Below are positions 25,530-34,497 of a stretch of DNA of 64,000 nt, piece after piece (within the stretch, counting starts at the first letter, position 1; each line of letters starts with the position of its first letter). Origin of the DNA: Sphingobacterium sp. UGAL515B_05 (GTDB taxonomy: Bacteria > Bacteroidota > Bacteroidia > Sphingobacteriales > Sphingobacteriaceae); the NCBI RefSeq assembly GCF_033097525.1, contig NZ_CP109907.1, positions 5,766,001-5,830,000 of the forward strand, in the 5' to 3' direction. The notes below the pieces were generated by a model that ran no database searches, was not told the DNA's origin, and was given only the letters and a program-made list of their open reading frames with translations. The position numbers and the translations under genes are program-made.

Positions 25530-25944
25530 AAAAATGGTTCTAAAATATTTCTTAATATCGATACAACACCAGCTCAAACAAATTGTTTGATATTGGCATT
25601 ATTTATTTTAGAAAATAAATATTTAAAATTTTACTCTAGTATATTCAAGAGAAGAGACTGCCCCATTTCTTTTGAAGGCTTTAAATTGTTCTATCATATT
25701 TTTTCAAATAGATCTATAAGATCAAGAGGGAGTATGTATTCGATCACTTATACTTTACTTTTTAATTCCTATCTAACTTAACATCAAGCCATAACAATAG
25801 ATTAGATAAAATATTTATTCACAAATTATGCAAGTTGAATTTTTTGCCTTTTGTCAAAAGATTTTATTTTTTATAGGCTTAATTTAGTTTCAATAATTCA
25901 TTGGACAAAGAAATACAGCGACACTAACCTTTAAACCACATAAA
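25530..25944. promoter_or_regulatory. Divergent 415-bp regulatory region
   Basis: No convincing gene. It lies between the minus-strand lipoprotein operon and the plus-strand lipoprotein effector candidate. It contains a 17-bp palindrome (25574-25590). A short 64-codon frame on the plus strand has Phe/Ile-rich AT-driven composition and is not counted as a gene. Confidence 0.5.
25574..25590. promoter_or_regulatory. 17-bp palindrome, operator candidate
   Basis: TCAAACAA-A-TTGTTTGA, perfect 8-bp arms around one base. It is centred about 50 bp upstream of the lipoprotein start at 25529. Confidence 0.4.
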
Positions 25945-27231
25945 ATGTTAACAAAAATTTTCAGAAACTTACTTTATGCAGTATTCGCAATTATCCTGCT
26001 ACAGTCATGCGAAAGGGATATGGAAAATTACCCTCAGAACGATGAAACCTCGGTAGCCAAAAAATGGTACGAGGACAACGGGAAACCTTTTCCCTTAGAT
26101 TGGAAAAAGGCACAGCTCATAAACGGAAGTAAAAGTTCGACGCTCGTAGTTCCCGTACAGGATGGCACAATCCTAGGTTGGGGATATTCGATGCAGCAAA
26201 ACCTGATTTTTACTATTGAAGGAAATAAAGTAGCCAGCGCCAATAAAGTGAGCCTTTTCGCAGACACACGAACTGTGGCAGAATTTTCCGAACAGGCTAT
26301 TTCTAATTACGTTAAAAAACAAGTGTATCGAGGTGAGGATCTTGGAAAAGTATATTATATGGTATATGATTTAAATGATACCTTGTTGTACAGCCAATTA
26401 ATGGATGTAGACGGTCTTAAACAGGTGAAACTTCAATTGAAAATTAAAGACGACGACGCCAACACAAAAAAAGGAAACGTCAAACCTGACACAAATAAAA
26501 ATATACCTGTTGTTTGCAGTGAATGGTATCTGGTACAGTACTTTGATGATGGTACCGAATATTGGACTTATTTATACACCACATGCACTGGTACTGCCTC
26601 AGGTGGAGGTGGCGGCGGTGGTGGTGGAGGTGGCAGTGGAGGCACTTCTAGTTCATCTTTCGTGGCGGTTGCACCTGTAACAACGATCGATATTGAGGAG
26701 CGATTGAAATGTTTCAACAATGTGGTAGATAATGCAAACACAAAATATAAAGTGACTTTGAATGCACATAGAATAGACCTAAATTCTGATAAACCTGGTC
26801 ACGCTTTTCTCACTATTGAAAAATCAAACGGTACTCAGCTTCAAAGACTTTCTTATGGCTTCTATCCGCAATCTGGTCCATCGGCGGCGACAATGCAGCC
26901 AGTTACCAGTGCAATGGGGGAAGAATCGAGTGATTATAAGCGAAAAAGTGATGCAAGATATGCTTTGTCTGTTACCAAGGCGCAATTCGATGCAATCGTA
27001 AGCCAGTCTATTGCCCTATCTAAAGTCCCCTATGATCTAAATGAAAATAACTGTACACATTATGCTACCGATGTTTTTAATCTACTCCTTCCGAGCAGCG
27101 GACAATTAAATAATAATGGTTTTTTAACACCGGATGGCGTTTATACATATTTAGCAAATTTAAAACAGGGGGGTAATCCAAATGTCACATTAGGTCGGAT
27201 TGATCCGCCAACTAGCACGAATTGTCAATAA
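25945..27231 (+). CDS. Lipoprotein with papain/NlpC-like C-terminal domain, candidate effector
   Basis: The 428-aa protein has a lipoprotein signal (AVFAIILLQSC, Cys22), an N-terminal beta-rich domain (to about 215), an oligo-glycine linker (219-230) and a C-terminal domain with GHAFLTIE (His286) and NNCTHYATDVFNLL (Cys370). A His followed after about 80 residues by a Cys in an N-C-x-H-Y-A helix is the pattern of permuted NlpC/P60-like papain-fold hydrolases, which cut amide or ester bonds in peptidoglycan or lipids. Two paralogous small membrane proteins follow, in the place of immunity genes. The enzymatic activity is inferred. Confidence 0.7.
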   Translation: MLTKIFRNLLYAVFAIILLQSCERDMENYPQNDETSVAKKWYEDNGKPFPLDWKKAQLINGSKSSTLVVPVQDGTILGWGYSMQQNLIFTIEGNKVASANKVSLFADTRTVAEFSEQAISNYVKKQVYRGEDLGKVYYMVYDLNDTLLYSQLMDVDGLKQVKLQLKIKDDDANTKKGNVKPDTNKNIPVVCSEWYLVQYFDDGTEYWTYLYTTCTGTASGGGGGGGGGGGSGGTSSSSFVAVAPVTTIDIEERLKCFNNVVDNANTKYKVTLNAHRIDLNSDKPGHAFLTIEKSNGTQLQRLSYGFYPQSGPSAATMQPVTSAMGEESSDYKRKSDARYALSVTKAQFDAIVSQSIALSKVPYDLNENNCTHYATDVFNLLLPSSGQLNNNGFLTPDGVYTYLANLKQGGNPNVTLGRIDPPTSTNCQ

Positions 27232-27236
27232 AGGAT

Positions 27237-27617
27237 ATGAAAAGAAAATTTATTATAGGAATTGTACTATCTGTTCTGGTGATACCCAATACACCAGTTA
27301 TAGGTACGGAGATATTGAAGGCCATTGATGGTGACCATTTTCGATATTCTAATGCAAACGCCGCTTTTACCGGCATTGAGTACATGGATGTTTTTTCCCC
27401 TTGGATGAGCAAATGGGTAACATATGGATTTATCGAGGCTACGCGACCCCAAATGGCCAATATGGAAATTTTTAGGTTGTATAGAATTAATCCATTTTGT
27501 TTCTGGCGTTGGCGTTATTATTTAACCGTTAGCAGAAATTTCGCGTATCGGGACTGGGAAACTATAAAGCTAAACAGAGTTCCCTTCAAACCATCAAATA
27601 AATGGCAGGATTTCTGA
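27237..27617 (+). CDS. Small membrane protein, immunity candidate copy 1
   Basis: The 126-aa protein starts at ATG 27237 (MKRKFIIGIVLSVLVIPNTP), 5 bp after the effector stop; an ATG at 27222 overlaps the effector. It has an N-terminal membrane segment or signal anchor and then a domain with FRYSN, an SP..S...GF stretch and YRINPFCFWRWRYYL. These same motifs occur in the gene at 27810-28208. The pairing behind a lipoprotein hydrolase suggests periplasmic immunity, as the substrate would be in the envelope. No named family recognised. Confidence 0.65.
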   Translation: MKRKFIIGIVLSVLVIPNTPVIGTEILKAIDGDHFRYSNANAAFTGIEYMDVFSPWMSKWVTYGFIEATRPQMANMEIFRLYRINPFCFWRWRYYLTVSRNFAYRDWETIKLNRVPFKPSNKWQDF

Positions 27618-27683
27618 TTTTTCCTAAAAGAATAAATGGAACGAGCATAGTATTTTTCTATAATAAGCAATCTGTACACTTCG

Positions 27684-27711
27684 AAAAACTCTCATTTGAT
27701 GGGAGTTTTTC
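27684..27711 (+). terminator. Terminator after immunity candidate copy 1
   Basis: AAAACTCTCAT/ATGGGAGTTTT stem (one G-T pair) with TTG loop, followed by TTTTC. It is nearly identical to the terminator at 28248-28275, showing that the terminator was duplicated together with the gene. Confidence 0.75.
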
Positions 27712-27809
27712 TGATAAAATCCGCCAAAGTAATAACATACACAATAAATTAATGCACCAGTCTTTCATACTTCAAATAGTGCTGATCGCCTGCAAATGAG
27801 CAAAAAGAT

Positions 27810-28208
27810 ATGAAGAGGAAAATAATTAGAATAATGAGGAAAACTATTATTATAGTGGTAGGAACTATGCTATTACTTCCTAATATGCCTTTTATTGGCA
27901 AGGACATTCATCACTGGTTAGATGAGGGCTATTTTAGATATTCCAATTTAGATGGATCATATTACATCACGCAAGATTTTGATTTTAAAAGCCCCGGATT
28001 TTCAACCTTTGGTTTTGAATATTTCGTAAAAACTACTTCACCTGCCAAAGAAAACCGGAAACTTTACAGATTGTACAAGATTAATCTCCTGTGTTTCTGG
28101 CGGTGGAGCTATTATCTTAGGCATAGTATCCATTTAGATTATATGGACCCAAGTGTAATTGAACAGAATATGGAGAAGAAAAAGGTCGATACCACTAAAG
28201 TGATGTAG
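27810..28208 (+). CDS. Small membrane protein, immunity candidate copy 2
   Basis: The 132-aa protein is a diverged paralogue of the gene at 27237: both have a hydrophobic start ending P.MP.IG or P.TP.IG, then FRYSN, SP.....GF, LYRLY(K)IN and CFWRW.YYL. The N-terminal 35 residues form a membrane segment. It has its own 190-bp upstream spacer and an almost identical terminator. Twin immunity genes usually arise when an element collects protection against several toxin variants. Confidence 0.65.
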   Translation: MKRKIIRIMRKTIIIVVGTMLLLPNMPFIGKDIHHWLDEGYFRYSNLDGSYYITQDFDFKSPGFSTFGFEYFVKTTSPAKENRKLYRLYKINLLCFWRWSYYLRHSIHLDYMDPSVIEQNMEKKKVDTTKVM

Positions 28209-28247
28209 CATTTGCGTCGTCCAATAATAGCTAGATCTAAAATCTTG

Positions 28248-28275
28248 AAAACTCCCATTGTATGGGAGTTTTTGT
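28248..28275 (+). terminator. Terminator after immunity candidate copy 2
   Basis: Perfect 11-bp stem AAAACTCCCAT/ATGGGAGTTTT (28248-28272) with TGT loop and T-run. Same core as the terminator at 27684-27711. Confidence 0.8.
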
Positions 28276-28306
28276 AATTAAATCCATGAGATTTTCATTA
28301 AAAATC

Positions 28307-28332
28307 AAACGCATCTCTAAAAAGATGCGTTT
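28307..28332 (+). promoter_or_regulatory. Hairpin ahead of a short ORF
   Basis: Perfect 10-bp stem AAACGCATCT/AGATGCGTTT with a 6-nt loop, ending 15 bp before the ATG of the 23-codon ORF. It could be a 5' leader structure or a second terminator. Confidence 0.45.
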
Positions 28333-28347
28333 AACAAACTAATAACC

Positions 28348-28419
28348 ATGAAACGTATTAAACCTGTAAGCAGGTCTATCCGTGTATTTGAAATGTATTG
28401 TATTTTATTATCGAATTGA
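28348..28419 (+). CDS. Candidate 23-aa peptide
   Basis: ATG 28348 to TGA 28417-28419. The peptide begins MKRIKPVSRSIRVFEMYCIL. It is strongly basic at the start and hydrophobic at the end, and follows a stable hairpin by 15 bp. Whether it is translated is unknown; it may be a leader peptide or a chance frame. Confidence 0.3.
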   Translation: MKRIKPVSRSIRVFEMYCILLSN

Positions 28420-28509
28420 ATTAGGTTAACATATAACCGAGACAAGCTCTCAGATTTTCCGTTGCAAATTTAAAGATTAATTTTTGATCTGCCTACGGAT
28501 TCCCGTAAT

Positions 28510-28536
28510 CTCAATAAAGACATTTTCTTTATTGAG
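28510..28536. terminator. Inverted repeat downstream of the nuclease-like gene
   Basis: CTCAATAAAG/CTTTATTGAG, perfect 10-bp stem with a 7-nt loop. It is 54 bp beyond the stop of the minus-strand gene at 28590 and could terminate it, though the following T-tract is weak. Confidence 0.4.
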
Positions 28537-28589
28537 AGCACTTAAACATCTTTTTTCCCGGAAGCCCGATTTCATGCTCCCTGTGGATA
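28529..28589 (-). pseudogene. Remnant of a second dnaE 3' end
   Basis: On the minus strand this stretch reads IHREHEIGLPGKKMFK before a stop. The end of the full dnaE gene at 31442 reads YPQEHEIGLPRKKL before its stop. At the DNA level 28551-28589 matches 31448-31486 at most positions with two single-base gaps. So a piece of a different dnaE allele's 3' end lies 2.9 kb beyond the intact gene, in the same orientation, with the nuclease-like gene between them. Confidence 0.75.
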
Positions 28590-31307
28590 CTAAGTTCGGT
28601 TTGAAGGGAAGTCCGCTCTACGAGCATCATTAAATTCTTCACTGGTGAGTAGATCAAAATATACCGTCTGATAACTGCTGAGTGAAAGTCCTTTTTCACT
28701 TAACTTTTTTGTTTTATTAAGATCCTCAAACATTGCAGCAAATTCTTCTTCTGGAATCTGACTTAAATTCTTGAGTATGGTATTTATACACGATCCTATA
28801 AAGCCGTAATGATCTTGAATTTCCTCTTTCGTGCGGCTAATGGTCGATGGGATAAAAATATCGTAGCTGAACTTCTCATCTTCCTGTCGGAACTCCGGGG
28901 AGCGATCGTAATTTTCAGCAACCTGGATATTTATCCTGACAATTGGCGAATTAAATCGGAGATTGGTTCCCAGAGCGGCAATTTCTGCTAAAGTGATCTG
29001 AATCAATGCACAGAATTCCTCCGCAACTCCATTAGAAACCGCATCGTTAGGAAAAGCAATTTGCCACTGCATACCACAGAATTGGAACCTGATTTCACGC
29101 ACAGGTCCCAAATCATTTAAAGGAATATCGACCAATTTTCTTTCCAGCAGCTTATTCAAATCACCTTGGCCCTCTAGCGTTGGTATGATACCACTTGCCA
29201 TTGCGTCAACCATTTCGGGAAAAGGACTTCCAAAGCTATTTTTCTGGTAATTTACAAATGCAGTCAGATCTTCACGGAGTTTAGTACTGCTTCCAAGGAG
29301 CATTGAGACGTCGAGTAGGGTTTTCCTTAACATTTCGTCTTTTTCCAGGTCTACTTCTTCTGTCGTGAATTCCTTTCGGGCATGGAGGTATTTTTTAAAA
29401 CTATATAGTGCGCTGATCCAGGCCCCCTGTGTAAAATCGGCCTGAAATATGACAGCGTAACTGTCGCTTATTCTTTTCAGCGTTTTATAATCTCCCAGGT
29501 GAAAGCATGCGTGCAAGGCACATAGACCATAATATTTAGCAGCAAAGTTCAATTTTAAAGTGGAATACACCTGAGCTGTGACTAACAATCCGAGAATAAA
29601 ACCTTCCTTTGTATCGTCAAGAAAATATAAGCTTTTTGCCTTATGAAAACATTCTAATGCTTTTAGATTGTTTTCAAAGGATGGATTACTCAAATAAGCC
29701 TTTCCACGTTTTACCAGGTTTTGCGCAGAATGGTGATTGCGTTCAGTTTTACTAGCCTGTTCCTCTATTCCATCACAGAAATCTTCAATAAGTTTAACGA
29801 CCTCAGAATGCCTCCCAAAGACAATCAAGGTTTCCAAAATCTTCGTCAATTGATCATGCAACGTGGAAATACTGTAGGTTTTAGTATCCGGTAAAAGTTC
29901 TATTATTTTCTTATAGATAGCAAGTGAGCTATTAGTGCGATCAATCAGCGGGATCTGTTGATTTCCTTGAAATAGGAAATGTCCTTGTAGCTCATATGCT
30001 CTGCAGAGTTCATCCACTGTCGATGGGTTACCCAATTTCACATTAATTTCCTGCTCTACTCCGGCTGCCCATCCTTCGATTTCCGCATCCTCCAGAAACT
30101 TTTCACGAAAATACTGCTGGGCCTGAATAATTTCCAGCAGTACAATATCGTCCTCAATATCACTGAAAGTATTCCTATCCCCCATGTGGTTAAAGTAATA
30201 CCGGATCAGCTCCTGCTGGTCTGTAATTTCCCTTTTAGGCTGAAAATTTTTAGGATGAGGAGATAAGGTAAGAAATATATATTCATAGATGGCCTTTCGT
30301 CTGTAGACAATAATCGTCTGATCCAGATCAATATAATTTTTAAGCAGTGTAAGCCATAATCTTTCATGCTCACTGTTGGAAAGCTCCCATCTGCAGTGCC
30401 TTGCTGCACTGATCACCTCGTAGAAAGATCCCACATTAAATTCTGTAATGTTCTCTACTGCTGACCATTTTTGATAAACATCAGCGTACCATCTCTGTGC
30501 CTCTGAACCTTCATTTAGGATAAGAAAATCCAATAATTGATTGGTAAGTGCGCTTTCTTCGGTATCTGTTTTTCCTGTGCGTTGCGTAATTTCATAGTGG
30601 AGAACCGAAATATAAGTTGATACTTTTTTCGAGTCTACTGGAAGCGGGAGCTGAAGGACTAAATCTTCGATTTCTGAGAGTAAAAGAGGAATGGCCTCTT
30701 CCTGGGGGATGGCATCAAATTGCCACTCAATCGAGGAAATGAACTTATTCCAGGTTTCCTCAGTTAGCTGATCATAGATTTCTTTAGCCTCCCTGAGTTC
30801 CTCAACGCGCTTTTGCGAAGTGGCGGCGGAAATCGCTTTTTCTACGTATTCATCAATGATTGTTTTGACCCGTTCGCGACATCTCTGCTGTAATTCTTCA
30901 CTCAGTGTCCCATAATTTGCTGCCCATTCACGCAGAAGATCGGCATCGTTTTCCCCATAGGCTCTAGCAACATTTGAATTTGTTTCAAAGACAAAACTAA
31001 CCTCATCCGCACTATAATCCTCCTTAACAAAGAGCATGAAAAAATGAGCCAGACTTTTGGTGACTTCTTCCTTTGAAAAAGAAAAATTGGAAGAATAAAG
31101 TTTGACCTGCCTGAATTTAGATTTACCCTTTTCAAAATCCCGTTGGAAAATATCTTCTTCATAGTCACAATAAATAGTTTCATCGGCATGGTTGATCCGG
31201 TTTTCCAGCCATGTTTTTAATGTCTTTAATTTTTGGTACTGGAATCCCTGTTCTGTGGCTGGCGCATCAGTATCTTTTGCAAATAAATAGAGTTTATGTA
31301 TGGACAT
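28590..31307 (-). CDS. Putative defence nuclease: Cap4/DUF4297-like N-terminus with large helical-repeat C-terminus
   Basis: The 905-aa protein begins with a domain whose motifs fit the PD-(D/E)xK nuclease of DUF4297/Cap4 proteins: GFQYQKLKTLKTWLE (residues 21-35), YEEDI (49-53) and FRQVKLY (65-71, the Q-x-K motif). Candidate metal ligands are Glu35, Glu51 or Asp52, with Lys69. Residues about 130-900 are helical, with TPR-like pairs (AKSLYFLDDTKEGFILGLLV; FAAKYYGLCALHACFHLGDY). Cap4 relatives cut DNA in anti-phage defence. No cyclase or other partner gene is adjacent, so it may work alone. Function is inferred from motifs. Confidence 0.65.
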   Translation of the reverse strand: MSIHKLYLFAKDTDAPATEQGFQYQKLKTLKTWLENRINHADETIYCDYEEDIFQRDFEKGKSKFRQVKLYSSNFSFSKEEVTKSLAHFFMLFVKEDYSADEVSFVFETNSNVARAYGENDADLLREWAANYGTLSEELQQRCRERVKTIIDEYVEKAISAATSQKRVEELREAKEIYDQLTEETWNKFISSIEWQFDAIPQEEAIPLLLSEIEDLVLQLPLPVDSKKVSTYISVLHYEITQRTGKTDTEESALTNQLLDFLILNEGSEAQRWYADVYQKWSAVENITEFNVGSFYEVISAARHCRWELSNSEHERLWLTLLKNYIDLDQTIIVYRRKAIYEYIFLTLSPHPKNFQPKREITDQQELIRYYFNHMGDRNTFSDIEDDIVLLEIIQAQQYFREKFLEDAEIEGWAAGVEQEINVKLGNPSTVDELCRAYELQGHFLFQGNQQIPLIDRTNSSLAIYKKIIELLPDTKTYSISTLHDQLTKILETLIVFGRHSEVVKLIEDFCDGIEEQASKTERNHHSAQNLVKRGKAYLSNPSFENNLKALECFHKAKSLYFLDDTKEGFILGLLVTAQVYSTLKLNFAAKYYGLCALHACFHLGDYKTLKRISDSYAVIFQADFTQGAWISALYSFKKYLHARKEFTTEEVDLEKDEMLRKTLLDVSMLLGSSTKLREDLTAFVNYQKNSFGSPFPEMVDAMASGIIPTLEGQGDLNKLLERKLVDIPLNDLGPVREIRFQFCGMQWQIAFPNDAVSNGVAEEFCALIQITLAEIAALGTNLRFNSPIVRINIQVAENYDRSPEFRQEDEKFSYDIFIPSTISRTKEEIQDHYGFIGSCINTILKNLSQIPEEEFAAMFEDLNKTKKLSEKGLSLSSYQTVYFDLLTSEEFNDARRADFPSNRT

Positions 31308-31441
31308 TGAATATCGTTTTCAGGTTATTAATATATGGAATTAGCCATCAATTTTTCCTTAGAAACAAATATATTTAAAAAGATCAACTGATTATTACTT
31401 TCAGTAAGAAACTCTTTTTACGTAAAAAAACGATAAATCAT

Positions 31442-34400
31442 CTAAAGTTTTTTCCTTGGAAGTCCGATCTCATGTTCCTGAGGATAAGGCGCTCTAAAGG
31501 TCATACTGACGTCCTCCTTGATCCGTTGCTGCGCCTCATATTTCTTTTCTTCATCATGTGAATACCTTGGATCGGCAATAAACGGCATCTTGGCCATTTT
31601 AGTAATTGTTATGGTCGGAAAATGAAAGTCCACTTCAACTATTCCTAGCAAGAGGTAGCATCCCCCACCTTGAAAAGGATATTTTTCAAGGCAGTCCGGG
31701 AAATGAGCTGTATCAAAATAGTTTCCTTCCACATCTATCCATGTTCCGAAATACATTGTCCCCCGTTTGGTCGGCACATGTTTCCTTGAAATAAGGTAGG
31801 CCAGCATCTTCACTTCTTTTTTGTGATGGGCAGTGAGATCTTTCGCCATAACAGTTCCTCTATATTTTGTCTGAAGCAGATCGAAAGGTGTACAGGATAC
31901 CGGAAAACTTAAAATCTCGATTTCGTCGAAAGCATCCTCAAACACATTTCTTTTTAATTCCGGAAATTTGTATTCCTTGATCGGTTCTTCAAAAAGAGTA
32001 TGAAATCTTTTTTCCGGTTTAAAATCACCCAATTGAATGCGCGCTTTGAGCAATAATTCATTTTTTGGAACACCTGAAAAACGGAATGCTCCGATAAAGA
32101 TCAACGTCTGCAAAGTCTCAATACCAATTGGAACTCTCTTGATAAAATCTTCCATTGACCTATACTCCCCATTTGCCTTTCTTTCCTTAGGTATCAGCTG
32201 AGCAAGTTTCGATTCAACTTTTTCAAGCAGCATCAGTCCCAAATATATTTCCTCTCCATAAATCGTTGTTTCGTACTCGCTTTTATTGACACATGGATTC
32301 AATATAACACCCCCTGACATCCTTGCCTCATGTACATAGACCTCTGTCCTATAGAAACCGCCCATATTATTTATCGCCGAAACCATAAACTCCAATGGAT
32401 AATAAACTTTAAGATACAGCGATTGATAACTCTCCACTGCATAGGAAGCGGAATGAGCCTTACAGAATGAATACCCTGCAAACGATTCAATCTGTCGGTA
32501 AATTTCTTTACTCAGCTGCTCAGGATGTCCCTGTTTTCTGCAAGATGCAAAAAAATCATCCTTCACTTTTTGAAGTGCCGAAAGTGACCTACCTTTTCCG
32601 CTCATAGCTCTTCTCAATATGTCACCATCAGCAGCTGAAACACCACCATAATGCAGAGCAATCTTGATCACATCTTCTTGATAAACCATAATGCCGTAGG
32701 TCTCCCCTAACTGCTTCTCAAAAACAGGATGGAAATATTCAAACTTGTCTGGATTATTGTGCCTAAAGATATATTCCCGCATCATGCCCGATTGGGCAAC
32801 CCCGGGTCTGATGATAGATGATGCGGCAACCAATACCTTATAATTATCGCATTTTAACCTTCTAAGCAAACCGCGCATAGCCGGTGATTCAATATAAAAG
32901 CAGCCTATGGTTCTTCCCTGACTTAAATATTCATTGCATTTTTGTTCATCCTTGGAAATCGTAGTGTCTTTGATATTGACCTTGATTCCCCTTTTTTCTT
33001 CCAGTAGCCTTACGGTATCGTTAATCGTCCCAAGCCCTCTTTGGGATAAAATATCAAATTTTTCAAAACCGACCTCCTCAGCAACATGCATATCCCACTG
33101 TACAATGGGAAAACCCTTTGGTGGCAACTCAAGGGCTGTAAAATTTGTCAGCGGTTCCTCGGAAATAATAATCCCGCAGGAATGCATACTCCGCTGGTTG
33201 GGAAATTTTTCAAGCAGCTTCCCATACTTCTGCACCTGCTTTACTATATCGTCCCGAAATACCCGTTCTGGATATTTGCTCAGCTCGTCAAGTTCCTCTT
33301 TTGGAAGTCCGAATGCTTTTCCAACTTCCCGAATAATCGAACGATATTTAAACTCTACATTAGTGCCGCAGAAGGCGACATACTCTTTACCGTATCTATT
33401 GAAAATATAATCAAGAATAATATCTCTTTCCTGCCATGACCAATCGATATCAAAGTCAGGAGGACTTTTTCGATTAAGGTTGAGGAACCTCTCAAAATAT
33501 AGGTCAAGCTCAATCGGACAGATATCAGTAATGCCAAGGCAGTATGCTACAATAGAATTGGCCCCACTGCCCCTTCCCACATGCATGAATCCCATACTGT
33601 TGCTATATCTGATGATATCCCAGGTAATAAGAAAATAACCGCTAAAGTTTAATTCGTCGATAACCTTCAGCTCCTTTTCAATACGCTGTTTTGCCTGTTC
33701 ATGATGTCTACCGTATCGGCGCTCCAGACCAGCATAAGCTAACCGGGTAAGCAGTTTAAGATCATCAGCTTTGGTTCCTGTATAATGCTTTCTATTTCTT
33801 GGTGTAGAAAATGCAAATTCAAATTTGCACTGTGACAATAATTTTTGCGTATTTTCTATAATCTCCGGATAATGGCGAAAGATTTCAAATACGGAGTGGG
33901 CGGACCGCAAATATTCCGACTTCCTGCAAACTTCCTTTTCCGGAAGCTTGGAAAGAAGTACATTGTTATCAATGGCACGTAAGATCCGGTGAAGATTGTA
34001 TTCCTTCTTTGTGCTAAATGTAACCGGGCAGAGAATAACCATTTTGGGTATTACCCTCTTTAACTCAGGTCGTATCAACAGATTGAGCTCATCCTCACGG
34101 ATTCCGATATATTCATTATCACGAAGATTTTTAGGAGCATTATCCAAAGGATAGATAATAAAATTATCGTTTAAATCCGGCTGTAACGGTAAATTGACCC
34201 CATCACAATTATACGAAGTAAGCATGCTGTTTACTTCTGAAATCCCTCGAAATTCCTTTGCAATTGTAATATAGTACAGTTCGCTTCCTTTACGCACTTC
34301 CACTCCCACAATCGGACGGATATTATTCTTTTCACATTTAATTTTAAATTCATAGATGCCGGTCACTGTATTTATATCGGTTAGAACAAGTTCCTCTATT

Positions 34401-34486
34401 CCCAAAGCTAACGCCTGCGAAATAAGATCATCTATGGAAAGTGTTCCATAACGAAGACTGTGAAAGGAATGACAGTTTAAAAACAT
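31442..34486 (-). CDS. dnaE: DNA polymerase III alpha subunit, element-borne DnaE type
   Basis: The 1014-aa protein has an N-terminal PHP-like domain (FLNCHSFHSLRYGTLSIDDL), the polymerase core with HVGRGSGANSIVAYCLGITD (302-321) and the catalytic SPPDFDIDW (Asp344, Asp346, Asp348), then a GYSFCKAHSASYAVESYQSL finger/tail motif and an OB-like C-terminus ending HEIGLPRKKL. At about 1000 residues it is shorter than replicative DnaE and matches the accessory, error-prone type that pairs with a Y-family polymerase. It lies 11 bp after dinB. A second copy of its 3' end lies at 28529-28589. Confidence 0.93.
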   Translation of the reverse strand: MFLNCHSFHSLRYGTLSIDDLISQALALGIEELVLTDINTVTGIYEFKIKCEKNNIRPIVGVEVRKGSELYYITIAKEFRGISEVNSMLTSYNCDGVNLPLQPDLNDNFIIYPLDNAPKNLRDNEYIGIREDELNLLIRPELKRVIPKMVILCPVTFSTKKEYNLHRILRAIDNNVLLSKLPEKEVCRKSEYLRSAHSVFEIFRHYPEIIENTQKLLSQCKFEFAFSTPRNRKHYTGTKADDLKLLTRLAYAGLERRYGRHHEQAKQRIEKELKVIDELNFSGYFLITWDIIRYSNSMGFMHVGRGSGANSIVAYCLGITDICPIELDLYFERFLNLNRKSPPDFDIDWSWQERDIILDYIFNRYGKEYVAFCGTNVEFKYRSIIREVGKAFGLPKEELDELSKYPERVFRDDIVKQVQKYGKLLEKFPNQRSMHSCGIIISEEPLTNFTALELPPKGFPIVQWDMHVAEEVGFEKFDILSQRGLGTINDTVRLLEEKRGIKVNIKDTTISKDEQKCNEYLSQGRTIGCFYIESPAMRGLLRRLKCDNYKVLVAASSIIRPGVAQSGMMREYIFRHNNPDKFEYFHPVFEKQLGETYGIMVYQEDVIKIALHYGGVSAADGDILRRAMSGKGRSLSALQKVKDDFFASCRKQGHPEQLSKEIYRQIESFAGYSFCKAHSASYAVESYQSLYLKVYYPLEFMVSAINNMGGFYRTEVYVHEARMSGGVILNPCVNKSEYETTIYGEEIYLGLMLLEKVESKLAQLIPKERKANGEYRSMEDFIKRVPIGIETLQTLIFIGAFRFSGVPKNELLLKARIQLGDFKPEKRFHTLFEEPIKEYKFPELKRNVFEDAFDEIEILSFPVSCTPFDLLQTKYRGTVMAKDLTAHHKKEVKMLAYLISRKHVPTKRGTMYFGTWIDVEGNYFDTAHFPDCLEKYPFQGGGCYLLLGIVEVDFHFPTITITKMAKMPFIADPRYSHDEEKKYEAQQRIKEDVSMTFRAPYPQEHEIGLPRKKL

Positions 34487-34497
34487 ACTTGCACATG

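Larger units (their letters stand above)
28209..28589. other. 381-bp convergent region
   Basis: Between two convergent stops. It holds a terminator, a hairpin (28307-28332), a 23-codon ORF (28348-28419), a 10-bp inverted repeat (28510-28536) and the remnant of a second dnaE end (28529-28589). No full gene. Confidence 0.6.

Noticed and set aside
25587..25781. 64-codon plus-strand frame before the lipoprotein hydrolase
   Set aside because: Phe/Ile/Ser-rich composition from AT-rich DNA and no ribosome-binding or operon context.
27602..27799. 65-codon plus-strand frame between the two immunity-like genes
   Set aside because: It runs through the terminator at 27684-27711, so it is not a gene.
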